This document shows positions 13,500-23,479 of a stretch of DNA of 64,000 bases, piece after piece. The DNA comes from Diphasiastrum complanatum (taxonomy: Eukaryota; Streptophyta; Lycopodiopsida; Lycopodiales; Lycopodiaceae). The number at the start of each line of letters is the position of its first letter. Position 1 is the stretch's first letter. The position numbers and the translations under genes were made by a program. The stretch is from positions 43,332,862-43,396,861 of the forward strand of contig CM055095.1 of assembly GCA_029204225.1 (NCBI GenBank), read 5' to 3'. The notes beneath the pieces were generated by a model that did no database searches, was not told the DNA's origin, and was given only the letters and a program-made list of their open reading frames with translations.

Positions 13500-14960
13500 A
13501 ACTCAAAGGGGGGAAAATGTGAAGGCCTCAAAATATGTTGTCGGCCTTCGGTTTTTCAGGGTGCTCATTACTTTGAACAATTTGTTTAAGGCTAAGATAA
13601 GAAATCTAACATCGGGTGATGGCTCATCCCTCCTGTAATCCTCTAGTTCCAACTCCCTTAGCAATTCAAAAGCATTAGAGGTGGACAAGGGGGGTCTTTT
13701 CATTGCTGCCTTGGAGCTTTGTCCTCTTGTTGACCTATCAGTCCCTCTTGAAGTTGGGCCTTTCCTTTCCTCATGTCTGTGGGGCTTGGTTCAACCACTA
13801 GGCCAGTCTCTGAGTCCATGTCTTCCTTCTTTTCTTTACCCTTCTGGGCCTCACCAAAGGTGGAGACCCTGTTGAGGTTCCTATGAGCCATGCCACCTCT
13901 CATACTTCTTTGTCCTCTTCTCCCCCAGTATGTGGTGAATCCCTCATCGTCTTCATCTAGCCAACTCTCTACCTCCCATTTGCTTGTGTGGAAATATGCT
14001 TGAGGCTCTTTCTTGGGATTGTTTTTGGGTTTTGTGGGATAGTCTTTCACAAGGTGACCCCTCAATCTGCAATAAAAGCATGCATCTGGAAGGACCAACA
14101 ACTCTAAAAGTCTGGGGGAGATCTTTCCCCAAGTCCACCTCAGCCAAAACTTGTGGAAACCACCTGGGATTATAGCCTTCCTCTTTCTTTTGAGCTATCA
14201 TCTTTCCAATGGGCGTCACCAGATAGCTGAGGTGATCCCTCAAATGACAAGGAGTATCTACCAATTCAATCTACACTGGGACTCTTGTGGGCTTCTTCTT
14301 CTCTGGATTGAAACTTGGATCATATTTGAACATAAAAAGTGGGGAGGCCCTATACATCCAAGGGCCTTCTACAAGAACTTTGTTCACACTATCCTCATAG
14401 AACGACAAAAGTAGTTCTTTGGCAGAAATTGAATTTTAGTAAGCCTAACTTCCTTAGCTCTTCCAAAGGTGGTATGGGTCCCAGACATAGACCAAGTAGG
14501 GCTCTCTTCCGGTAGCTCTCCAAGGCTTGGGCCTCCACTTCAGTTGGTAATGAGACTACAAGCTCTTGTGGGGTAGAAAGTTGTGGTGCTTCTTGAACTT
14601 GTACTTGTTCTTTCCCTGAGGTAAACCCTGGTGGAAAGCTCCCATCATTAGCTACCTATTCCTTTCCTTTGCCCGTCTTCCTTTTGGTCACTCTTTCGGG
14701 AGAAGAGGGCTCTTCCTGCATTAAATCCATTTCTTCATCAGTCCAGCTTATCTTCCTGGGTGTTGCCTCTCCCGTAGGGCTCTCTGAAAGGCGTTCCACT
14801 CTGCTTCCATCCCTTTTGAGCTCTCACCTATTTGTCCCAAGGATGGAGAGGCCTCTCTTCTCTCAGCTTGTGAATCCTTCACCATGCCCTTGCTCTTCAT
14901 CCATTTGAACATTTCTTTAGCAAGCATTCTGTTAGGCTTGCTTTTATATTCCTTGAGGTG
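13500..14960 (-). pseudogene. LINE-type ORF1 (DUF4283 plus zinc knuckle), frameshifted
   Basis: The minus-strand reading gives the DUF4283 signature in order: ELLLSFYEDSVNKVLVEGPW, then FKYDPSFNPEKKKPTRVPV (about 14280-14420). Next come LVTPIGKMIAQ and FPQVLAEVDLGKDLP, then the knuckle CFYCRLRGHLVKDY (about 14040-14090), in which the last Cys of CCHC is Tyr. This is the nucleic-acid-binding ORF1 of plant L1-like LINEs (related gag-like genes also exist). The frame shifts near 14.08 kb and there are stops upstream. A charged tail runs to about 13.7 kb. No endonuclease or reverse transcriptase follows, so it is a fragment. Confidence 0.75.
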
Positions 14961-14969
14961 TGAAAGAGC

Positions 14970-15430
14970 ATCCCTGTCATGTATATTGGCAGCACAACTA
15001 CATACATTGGCAATTTGCCACGCATATTGCCACGCACATAAGACGGGGGTCAATTTGGAGCACCTCCGGTTCGCGTGGCAATGCGCGTGGCAACTGACGT
15101 GTGGAAGAGCCACGCCGGCAAATTCTCCCGCAGCCAACAACCCATCCGGCAAAGGATTGGCAGAAATTCCAAAAAAATTGAATTTCGTGGTTCTACCACG
15201 CGTGGATGTAGTACCACACATAGCAAAGCCACGCAGTTGGCCACGCGTGGCAAATTTTTTTCATTTTCTTTGAGAATTTGCATTGGCGTGGTTCTACCAC
15301 GCGTGGATGTACCACATAGAATTTTTTTTACAAAAAAAAAAACCGCACGAAATGAGATTTGTGTTTCTCAGTGCGTCGATTGTAGAATGTAACAAAAATT
15401 TACCATAGCCTCAAAACTAAACCTTATACG
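14970..15430. repeat. cluster of CCACGC/GCGTGG motifs with 25 bp direct repeat
   Basis: The palindrome CCACGCGTGG occurs exactly at 15197-15206, 15241-15250 and 15298-15307. Partial CCACGC or GCGTGG words are scattered from about 15015 to 15320 on both strands. A 25 bp direct repeat (CGTGGTTCTACCACGCGTGG plus ATGTA) lies at 15186-15210 and 15287-15311. Dense short motifs in both orientations resemble transposon subterminal regions, but no terminus was identified. Confidence 0.7.
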
Positions 15431-15433
15431 CTA

Positions 15434-15961
15434 ATTTCAGGACAACTCTACAAGCAAGGGTTAGAGGGAATCATCCGATGATGTCTTACTGAAGGAGAAA
15501 TACCCTCTGTAATTTCCCTCACTCATGAAGGCCATTTCTCTTCTGAAATGACTGCTAAGAAAATCCTCCTATGGCCAACACTCTTCAAGGATACGCACAA
15601 TTACACTAAGGCCTGTGATGTCTGCCAACGCACAAAACGCTTTCAAAAGACCGACTACATGCCTTTACACCTTGTACCCACTGATCAAGCATTCCAAAAA
15701 TGGGGGATTGATTACGTCGGACCTATTAGTCCCACTGCTCGAGACACACAATCTCGTTACATCATTGTAGCTACAGACTATTGCACTAAATGGGCTGAAG
15801 CAAGAGCTATTCGCAATGTTGACGCTCATTCTAATGCAAAATTTCTCTATGAACAGGTTATAGTTCGTTTTGGATGTCCTCTAGAACTTATCAGTGATAG
15901 GGGTACACATTTCCTTAACTCTGTCATAGCAGATCTCCTTTCAAAAAAATTTGTGGTACAT
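15434..15961 (+). pseudogene. Ty3/gypsy integrase, N-terminal part (interrupted by insertion)
   Basis: Reading starts about 15434 with GQLYKQGLEGIIR, one stop, then HEGHFSSEMTAKKILLWPTL and CDVCQRTKR, which form the HHCC zinc-binding domain. The catalytic core follows with the first Asp in FQKWGIDYVGPI and the second in LELISDRGTHF. Coding is cut at VVHH (15961), where a foreign insertion begins, and resumes at KSSLYYP in the same frame sense at 19598. Upstream RT and protease are missing, so the element is 5'-truncated. Confidence 0.9.
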
Positions 15962-17499
15962 CACTATTAGGGCCATTTTCGGCAGGGGATTGGTCCAGCC
16001 AAAACGTCCTAAAAGGGTCAAGGGGCCCCACCTCTAATGGCGGTTCAGCCCTATGTGAGCAACAGAGGATTTGCCACTTCCAACCCTGATAGCCTTCTTT
16101 ATTGCCCCGTGCTCCCCAACCGATGAGAGTTTTCCAGGCTCTTAGAGATACGGTTGCAAGGAGGGGGTGCTAGCACTTTTGGTGCAAGGATTCACTAGCT
16201 TTCTAGGGTTACGGTTTCATAAAAACTTCTGTTCACTAATTCGCGTTAGGATCTTCCTAATATCTCCTTCCCCATTGAATTCGGCTTCCGGTTAGTAGAA
16301 ATCTTTCATGGATCTGAAACCAAATTATTGCCTATTATGTGCTCGTGGGGTGCAAATTATACGTACTGTTATGTTTGATAAGTGGTGGTATTTTTGCCAA
16401 TCATCGGGTCTAGGTCTTTCGCTAGACAGTACCAAAGGTGGGTGTGACTAGTGTGACGCTTTAAGCAAGGTGGTGTATTTCAACCACGGATGGTGGACGG
16501 CCCGCTCTGGTGTTTCACAGAGGTTGGGTCCAACTGACATGCTTCATAATTGACAAAACGGAAGAAACACTTCAAAACTTGACGATTCCGTATAGCCGTT
16601 TAATTAACAAGTCTGATCTAGCAAACCGTAAAATAACCAACCTACGATTCTTTCTGTAAACGCATTTACTTCAATACGATTCCTGGCTACAATTTTCGGT
16701 TAATACATCGAGGAATGAAAAAACAATCCACACAACTGTTACTAACCGTTACAATAATTCCAACCCGAACTCCAACGATTCGCTACCAAACTTCAAATAG
16801 TTTACTTGGTTTAAGAAATGCAACCATAGCCTACGAACTTTAATCACTTTGTAATCGAACTCCCATCAAAGAATTAGAAAGTTAATGGCGATTCCAGAAC
16901 CTCACACTAAACGCTAAGACAAATGCGTTAGTCTACTTCTTCACATGTCAGATGGTTCCCTATCTTACCATAAAGGCGTTTAGTTCAGTAAAGGTTCTTT
17001 ACAACATTCACGTAGTACTACTAATGGAAAAAACATTACCTGGTTTCGTTTGAGAAAAATACCATTCTATCTCTTGACGAGGATAATGAATTGTTCAATA
17101 GGCGAGTACGAAATTTGCAAAATAATAACAAGAATCCATTCACGGACTGGCATACATCATTCACAATCTATATACTGGACACATAATTGGATAAACCACA
17201 TTACCTCAGGTGTGAGAGAAGAACCGGAAATCGTAGAGGCACTAGTCATGAATGCCTCAGTCCTAGCCACGTTGCCCTTATCATCTTGCTTTGCCTTCGG
17301 GAATGATGATTAGCAGGTTATACAATTCAAGTAACTCTCTGTCAGCACTGGACAAGTGAGGCCTGCCTGCAGCAGTTAGTCATGTAAAATGCTATTGAAT
17401 CTACATCAAAATTGCGCTCAACTACTGGCAGTATATGTATGTAGTCATAGCAATTGGAGGTATAATCAAATGTAGCAAAAACACACTTCAGAAATCAGT

Positions 17500-17990
17500 G
17501 AATAAATGGCTATAGAGGTGCGATTGAATCTGCCTTAGAAATGCTTTGAGTCTGATGTCACAGAGGTGCAAAATCCATTGACCAAATATCGTTTACAGTC
17601 CATGCAATTCTGACTTTTCATTGGATGATTGACCCCCAAACAGAACCAGCAGGGATGCAGTGCCTCCAGAAATCAGCGATGGAGGCCTCCAGAAATGCGA
17701 AGGACCGGCTATGTATGTCTACCAGAGATTGTGTGAATGATGGGAGACAGAAGTGCATTGTAGTTACCTCAGAAAATGCGATTGGTGGCAACAAAAATGC
17801 ATTGACCAATGGCCATAGAAACTCGCTTGAAGTTTGCCACAGAAATGTGCGACTGGCTGCAGATATTTTGCCTCTGAACTCAGCTATTGATTGGTAGTAG
17901 AAATGCGTTCAAAAATTACATTGGAAGTTCGCTCGATGACTACCATAGAAGGGCCGATTGATTGGTAGCACAAAGCCGCTCAGGTTTGAC
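17500..17990. repeat. degenerate short-period repeats around AGAAATGCG
   Basis: Words such as CAGAAATGCG, AGAAATGCTT, AGAAGTGCATT and GATTGGTAGCA recur every roughly 30-60 bases through this part of the 3.6 kb insertion. They look like a worn tandem array without a fixed period. Confidence 0.4.
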
Positions 17991-18572
17991 CATTGTTGAT
18001 TGAGTTATCATAGCAGGATCAACGATGGAGTAAGGAACATTGGTCGTCTCTCAAACACTCACTTGACGTCCACTTCATGCATACTCAACCCCCAACACTC
18101 TCCAACATTACAAAACAAGCGTTACAATTCCCCCTACGAGCATCCAAGTAATGGAAGAGAGCCTACACACCCAAACTTCGACCTCCATACAACCATAAAC
18201 TTCGACCTCCATACAACCATAGTGTAACTAAACCTCAAGTAATTACCTTCAAGCATCCTCACATAGGCACTAACATCCTCACTTAAGGCACTAACATTCA
18301 AGCTTACTAACAATCATAACAAACCCTAGCATAGAGCAACACCATTCACAATCACTTACACCAAAATGGAACTAACTTCCAAATATTCTCAAACATTCAA
18401 ACTCTCAACATCCAACTAACTCACCAAACTCTCAACTCTCAACTTAGCAACTATCAACATCATCTCATTATCCAATTATCCAACTATATCTTAACACAAA
18501 GAGTGGCATCCTTTTATAGTGAATCCCAAGTGTCCCCCTTCAAAATGAGGCTTTGCCAATTTTTATGCCCTT

Positions 18573-18925
18573 CGAGCCCTTTTGTCCATTTGTCCAACAC
18601 CCATTGGCAAGTACATCTAGTGGCCTCCATAAGAGAGTGGGGGAGTGGTGCATTCAAGGCTCTCTTCCAAAACTAGCCAAGATGCCATTTTTGTCAAAGG
18701 CTAGGGAGGCCATTCAAGTTTCCCCTTTTGTACACCCTAGAAGCCCAAAATGTCAATGGCTAGTGGGTGTACCTCCCAATTTTTTATAGCCTCCAAGGTG
18801 GTTTGGCATTTATTATCCAAATTTTGGGTGAGGCCCTTTTTAAACCCCTATTTTTAGTAGGCGGCTTTCGTTTTTCTTTGGGTACCTGTGTTTTCAGCCT
18901 TTCTTCGGTTTTTCAAGGGTCGTGC
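18573..18925 (+). repeat. dispersed repeat copy A (about 350 bp)
   Basis: Similar along its length (roughly 80% by eye) to 40941-41300 in the same orientation. Shared blocks include TAGTGGCCTCCATAAGAGAG, TGGGGGAGTGGTGCATTCAA and TGGCATTTATTATCCAAATT. This copy lies inside the 3.6 kb insertion. Confidence 0.88.
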
Positions 18926-19592
18926 GCCTACTGCTCATTTGTCTGGGTTTTTGGCATGTTGGCTAACCACTTGGCCCGCACATTTTATTAATTGCCCGCA
19001 AATTGCCCAAACTTTGTCGTTAGGATTTCTGTGATTCTTTGACACTGAATCCATATTTCCCGGTCCCGTTTTTACCCGAAACTTTTCTTTCTCGGTTTTT
19101 TCTTCTGTGGTTGACTTTTTCGGCATTCATGACTAGGGCTCCCACGACAACACAGTTTCCCTGAAAAATACACTGAGTGATCATATATTAGTAAAAATGG
19201 ACTCAATACATGGTGGGATTTTAGCACGATCATACCGGCTATTTTTTTACAACTGGCCATTTGTGTGAAAAGCCGTCAAATATTTACCGGCCCTTTCTAA
19301 GGCCGCAAAATTTGCTCTAGCCTCATTTAGGACGGGCTAGGACCCAATTCTAGGTGGACCGGCACTTTTGGCTTGGTCTTACAAAACTTGACAATAAAAT
19401 ATTTTTGACGATTTTTTCGAAAGTCAGTTTTTTTAAACTGTGTCTAGCCACTTTAGGGCGGGCTGGGACCCAGTTCTAAGGCAAATTTGTGCCAATTTTT
19501 CTCTAATAACCGGATTTTAGATGCCGATTTTTTTAATTATTGTGAACTTAAACTTCAATACTAGCCCGATTTTTTGTGCGGAAATATCGGCT

Positions 19593-20190
19593 AACAATCA
19601 CAAAAGTTCTCTATATTATCCACGATGCAATGGCCAGGCGGAATCCACCAATAAAATCCTATGTGGAATTCTCACCAACATCGTCGAATCCAGCCAATCT
19701 GATTGGGAACTCAAACTCCATGCTGCTCTCTGGGCTCATCGCACCATCCCGAAGAGAGCTACAGGCTTAACCCCTTTCCAGCTAACATATGGCCAAGAAG
19801 TCGTTATGCTTGTGGAATTCCATATCCCCTCCCTTCGAGTGGCCTATAATCTTGAGCTTGATACTCAACAGACTCTAGCAAATAGGTTATTCCATCTAGA
19901 GCAACTCTGTGAAACATGACGGATCAGCATCCATGCTCAACAAGTTCACAAATAATGACAAAAAGCATGTCATGATTGATCATTAAAACTTAGAGACTTT
20001 CAGGTTGGAGATAAGGTCCTGCTATACCAGGCCAAAGCCTTCAAAGGAAAACTGAAATTTTCTGGCCAAGGTCCGTACGTCATTAAAAAAATTCTTTGCC
20101 TCTGGATATGTACAACTCCAAACCCTTCAAGGCGATATCCTTGACATTGTGGTCAATGGGAGCAGACTGATAAAGTACAATGAATCCTGT
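19593..20190 (+). pseudogene. Ty3/gypsy integrase, C-terminal part, frameshifted
   Basis: Coding resumes right after the insertion: KSSLYYPRCNGQAESTNK carries the third catalytic residue Glu, then ILTNIVESSQSDWELKLHAA, then GLTPFQLTYGQE. A stop follows the HLEQLCET block at 19.92 kb. The C-terminal segment LRDFQVGDKVLLYQAKAFKG continues, shifts frame near 20.10 kb and ends with a GSRLIKYNE-like tail near 20.18 kb. This completes the DDE triad of the gypsy integrase begun at 15.4 kb. Confidence 0.88.
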
Positions 20191-20446
20191 TTTTATCTTG
20201 ATATGTATTAGTTGTTTTCTTTCCTGTTGTTCTTCCTTTTTTTTTTTATTGCTTGCCTACCATTTCGACAAATTTTTTGCTATGCTTTCTTGTTCAAACC
20301 ATCAAGATACTATCAGATCAGGTATCACAACAGTCTTCTCTGAAAAAACCACAAAAGCCATTAGTTTCATAAGATTTGTCTCCCACCACCTCAGATAGAA
20401 TTCGCCTGACCCCTTTTTTACAGTGCATGATTCATTTTTTATCTCC

Positions 20447-20533
20447 TGTCCAACGGGGTTGGCTCAGTTGGTTAGCTTGACATCCAAAGTTTCTTTGGTC
20501 TCAGGTTCGAGCCTCCCCTTGGAAACCAAGAAG
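20447..20533 (+). mobile_element. short tRNA-derived SINE with 14 bp TSD
   Basis: An 87 bp insert is flanked by identical 14-mers CATTTTTTATCTCC at 20433-20446 and 20534-20547. The insert carries a Pol III A-box-like TGGCTCAGTTGG and a B-box-like GGTTCGAGCCT with tRNA-like spacing, both typical of plant SINE heads. There is no poly(A) or long body, so it is either a head-only or 3'-truncated SINE. A functional tRNA is unlikely because the anticodon arm does not form convincingly. Confidence 0.8.
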
Positions 20534-20672
20534 CATTTTTTATCTCCACAAATTCTGTTTCTGAGACAAACTTCTAGAAATAGAAAAAGTTAGGTTTTTT
20601 TCATCAGATCCACTATCAGAATTCGCAGACAATTTGCTGAAGCTTAAAATAATCCCCACGACTTCTCTGTGA

Positions 20673-21422
20673 TATCCGCGAATTCTGATCAGACAAATTT
20701 TTGCACTGTCAGACATTTTTTTTCTATTTTGGCATAAAAAATTACTTACAAGAAATCGTCGACCCTCAGAATGTTGCCTCAAAATTTGCGACCATCATTA
20801 TCAAATCGTGGACACTGAGGACGATTTTTTAGTAGAGTTGCAAATTCTTGCCAGAAAAAATCTATATATAGACCTCCACCCTTCTCTCCACAAATTCATT
20901 TTAGATTTCGGCTCTCGAATTCATGCCAAAAATTTTCAAAATTTTCAAACTTATCAGAGCAATCTAAAATCACTGCCATTATGGCCTCCCATAATTCCTC
21001 GCTCTCTCTGCATTGCCGTAAACCTCTTAGGCCTTATTCAAAGGGACATTTTTATGGTTTGTATCAAGAATTACATCAAGCAGCTCATCCTGGCCAAGGA
21101 TATCCTCACAACCCTTGGATTTGATCTGACTCACTTTCGTGACCAGCAGAGCAAGAGCCTGATTCGAGCGGCCTACTCCACCTATTCAGATGAATTCCAG
21201 ACTTTTAAGCATACATCTAAGAGTGGCAGCTATACAATCATCAACGTCTCTCCTGAGCATCTCCAGAGCATTGGCTTCCCTAATCTCGGAGAGACAATCC
21301 ATGGCAAGGGCATCAGCTATGATGCCAAGTATTTTACAAAGTTAAATTGGTTGTGGTTTTCAATATTTCTCCTATGGTTGCATAATTTGCTTTTCATTCT
21401 TCTAGATGACTTGGTCTATTGA
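20673..21422 (+). CDS. unknown open reading frame, 249 codons, no ATG start
   Basis: The frame is open from 20673 (after a stop at 20670) to the TGA ending at about 21423. Recognisable stretches include VDTEDDFLVELQILARKNLY, then HKFILDFGSRIHAKNF, and hydrophobic clusters near the C-terminus (WLWFSIFLLWLHNLLFILL) that look like a membrane segment. There is no ATG before about codon 127, so it is not a normal start-to-stop gene. It follows the gypsy integrase on the same strand with about 490 bases and a SINE between. I do not recognise the family. It may be an extra element-encoded frame or an exon. Confidence 0.4.
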   Translation, partial: YPRILIRQIFALSDIFFLFWHKKLLTRNRRPSECCLKICDHHYQIVDTEDDFLVELQILARKNLYIDLHPSLHKFILDFGSRIHAKNFQNFQTYQSNLKSLPLWPPIIPRSLCIAVNLLGLIQRDIFMVCIKNYIKQLILAKDILTTLGFDLTHFRDQQSKSLIRAAYSTYSDEFQTFKHTSKSGSYTIINVSPEHLQSIGFPNLGETIHGKGISYDAKYFTKLNWLWFSIFLLWLHNLLFILLDDLVY

Positions 21423-21429
21423 ATGAATT

Positions 21430-23370
21430 CTATGATATGTGGATCTGTATTGTACCTTTGATATAATTGGATCATATAAGAGAGATTTTTACTTATTTTG
21501 CAAAAAAGAACCATGGATGACAATTTGGTGTATGAGTGTTTTGGGAACATGGATGTGGAAGCTATATATCCACCATCTAATGAAGTAAATGTCAACAAAG
21601 TGGATTTGAGGACCTTACTAAGATCTACCATGACCTCCATGCATGTAAGTTTGCACATCTACCAAATTATGATTGATCAAATCGATATTGAACAAGCTAT
21701 GTGCGACACTTTGAATCAAGGCAAGATACTCAAAGACAAAACCATTCAAGAGTCTGGTATAGGGTGAAATTATTTCTGAATTTTCTTTAAAAAGTGACCT
21801 TTAGTGTCGTAACTTAACCAGTTCTTGTACATTTGAGTCTACATGTGACTTTAGAATACATTCCTCCACTAAAAAACGGTAGGTTCATTATACAAAAAAC
21901 AACCATAAAACAAGAAGGTTAAAAACAAATGTCATCAATACGTCTTTTTGCATGGCTTAGCTTATGTAATATTGGAAAAGTACCAAAAGAAACCTATCTT
22001 TGCACCTATTCAAATTCATAAGAGAACAAATCGAAAAAAAAAAAAAAAAAAAGTTTCATAAATAAATAGCATAAATAATAGCCATCAAATTACCTTTTCA
22101 ATGTTGAAATGAACAAGTACTAGAGAAATATGTAAACTATCCAAAAGGAAGTGCACCAAGAGCAAACAAACATGATCAACTTCAACAAGTTTAGTATTTA
22201 TGTTATGTTATCATTAAACATCTTAATGTGTATTTTGTAAGCCAACAAAACTCAAGATATAAGGCACTTTTCAATTCCTGAAGTTTCACATGAAATTTCT
22301 TTTGATTTGTTACTAAAAAAGTCTTTAATGTGGTTTCCAAGAACTTGGTATCTTCCAAATTAACTTTATTGTAGTGTAGCAAATTTTTATGTTTAGGTAA
22401 GTATAGGTTAGTTATTTTCTTTTGTTGTATGATAACTATTGAGAAACTTTACTACTATAATAGCAACAAAATCATTTAAAATTGAGGTACAATTAACATG
22501 AACAATTACATCCTTTAAGTTTATCTAGGAAGCAATAATTTAACCACTGAGAAAGGTTTGCAAGAGTACTTTTACAGGCAATAAACAAAGTTCTCTAGAA
22601 ACTATATGAGATTTTCACACAACACACAAAAAATGAAGACTTGGGTAGCAAAGAAGCTTAATAAAAAAGCCTAGATGATTTTTTATAATATGCTTACTAG
22701 AAAGGAGAAAGGAGCATATGTTGTATGTTCCTAGTGGAGCATTGACTTCAATCAACAACATTTCCAAATACAATTTTTGCAAACAAAGAAAAAATTATTG
22801 AAGTCCTTGTAAGAACCACCCACACAAGTTATGACAAAAGACAAGAATTGTCAAAGATTTGATATTACTAAAAGTTGGGGGGTCGGGTAGGATGGGGTGG
22901 GTATCCCCTACCACAAAAGGGCGGCTGTCTAAGGGGAATTCCTAAAAAAAATGTGCCTTCCCCCACCTTATGCTATAAGCGCAAGGCTTTACTTTGTAGG
23001 TTATTATTTTTTTTGTAAAGGCATTATGTTGACGTAAACAACAAATGACTAATGGCTGCTAAGCACATGCACCTTCCACATGAACATTTTGACATAGGAC
23101 TTTTTAAATGTCGATCTCTCATCCGTTGTTAACATGAGAGTTTGGTGGAAGTTGGAAAGCAGATGTAAAGTTTTTTCTTTTAATGACTCCAAAATCCAAA
23201 GAAAACATGGGCTGAGACCCTTGCTGGTCATCTCCTATGGTAGGGTCTTTTCCCCAAGGGCAGGAGCTGATGGCAAATCCCTGACCATGACAGAAGTCCC
23301 AAGATCTTGGTCCTCATCCTTAATTTTTTTAATGGAATTTTGTATAAAGATGAACCTTCCGACTGATGTG
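21430..23370. other. no gene recognised
   Basis: AT-rich non-coding DNA. A 90-codon plus frame at 21498-21767 has no family motif. A 31 bp exact repeat starting TTTTTCTTTTAATGACTCCA lies at 23172-23202 and again at 23955-23985. Confidence 0.35.
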
Positions 23371-23477
23371 GACAGCCAATGAGATAATACAGCTATGTGC
23401 TAAAGAGAGCATATAGCACATGCACCTTCCAACAAAAAGTCCTTGTGCTATGTGGTAGTAGTATGTCATTGGCTGTC
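23371..23477. mobile_element. 107 bp foldback (MITE-like) element
   Basis: The ends are inverted repeats: GACAGCCAATGAGATAATAC at 23371-23390 versus the reverse complement of 23458-23477 (GACAGCCAATGACATACTAC), 18 of 20 matching. The interior has further inverted words (GCTATGTGC / GCACATAG type). No target duplication is evident. It is too short to encode anything and could be a small MITE or a simple hairpin. Confidence 0.55.
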
Positions 23478-23479
23478 TT

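Larger units (their letters stand above)
15962..19592. mobile_element. 3.6 kb unidentified insertion with 5 bp TSD
   Basis: The gypsy integrase frame is interrupted exactly here. ATCAC precedes the element (15957-15961) and follows it (19593-19597), and removing the insert plus one ATCAC restores VVHHKSSLYYP. Termini are TATTAGGGCC and GGCTAACA. Forward and reverse-complement ends agree at 13 of 20 positions by eye. A subterminal word (TTTAGGACGGGCTAGGACCC type) occurs near the 3' end at about 19326 and 19451, and inverted near the 5' end at about 15985-16012. The 5 bp duplication fits an LTR element (worn TG...CA) but no internal LTR pair, primer site or pol was seen. It could be a very long solo LTR or a non-autonomous TIR transposon. 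Confidence 0.8.

Noticed and set aside
15957-15975. CACTA transposon end (CACTATTAGG at the left border)
   Set aside because: The right end does not read TAGTG, and the repaired reading frame requires ATCAC to be the target duplication.
20453-20524. True tRNA gene
   Set aside because: A and B boxes fit, but the anticodon arm and acceptor pairing are poor, and the 14 bp TSD shows retroposition.
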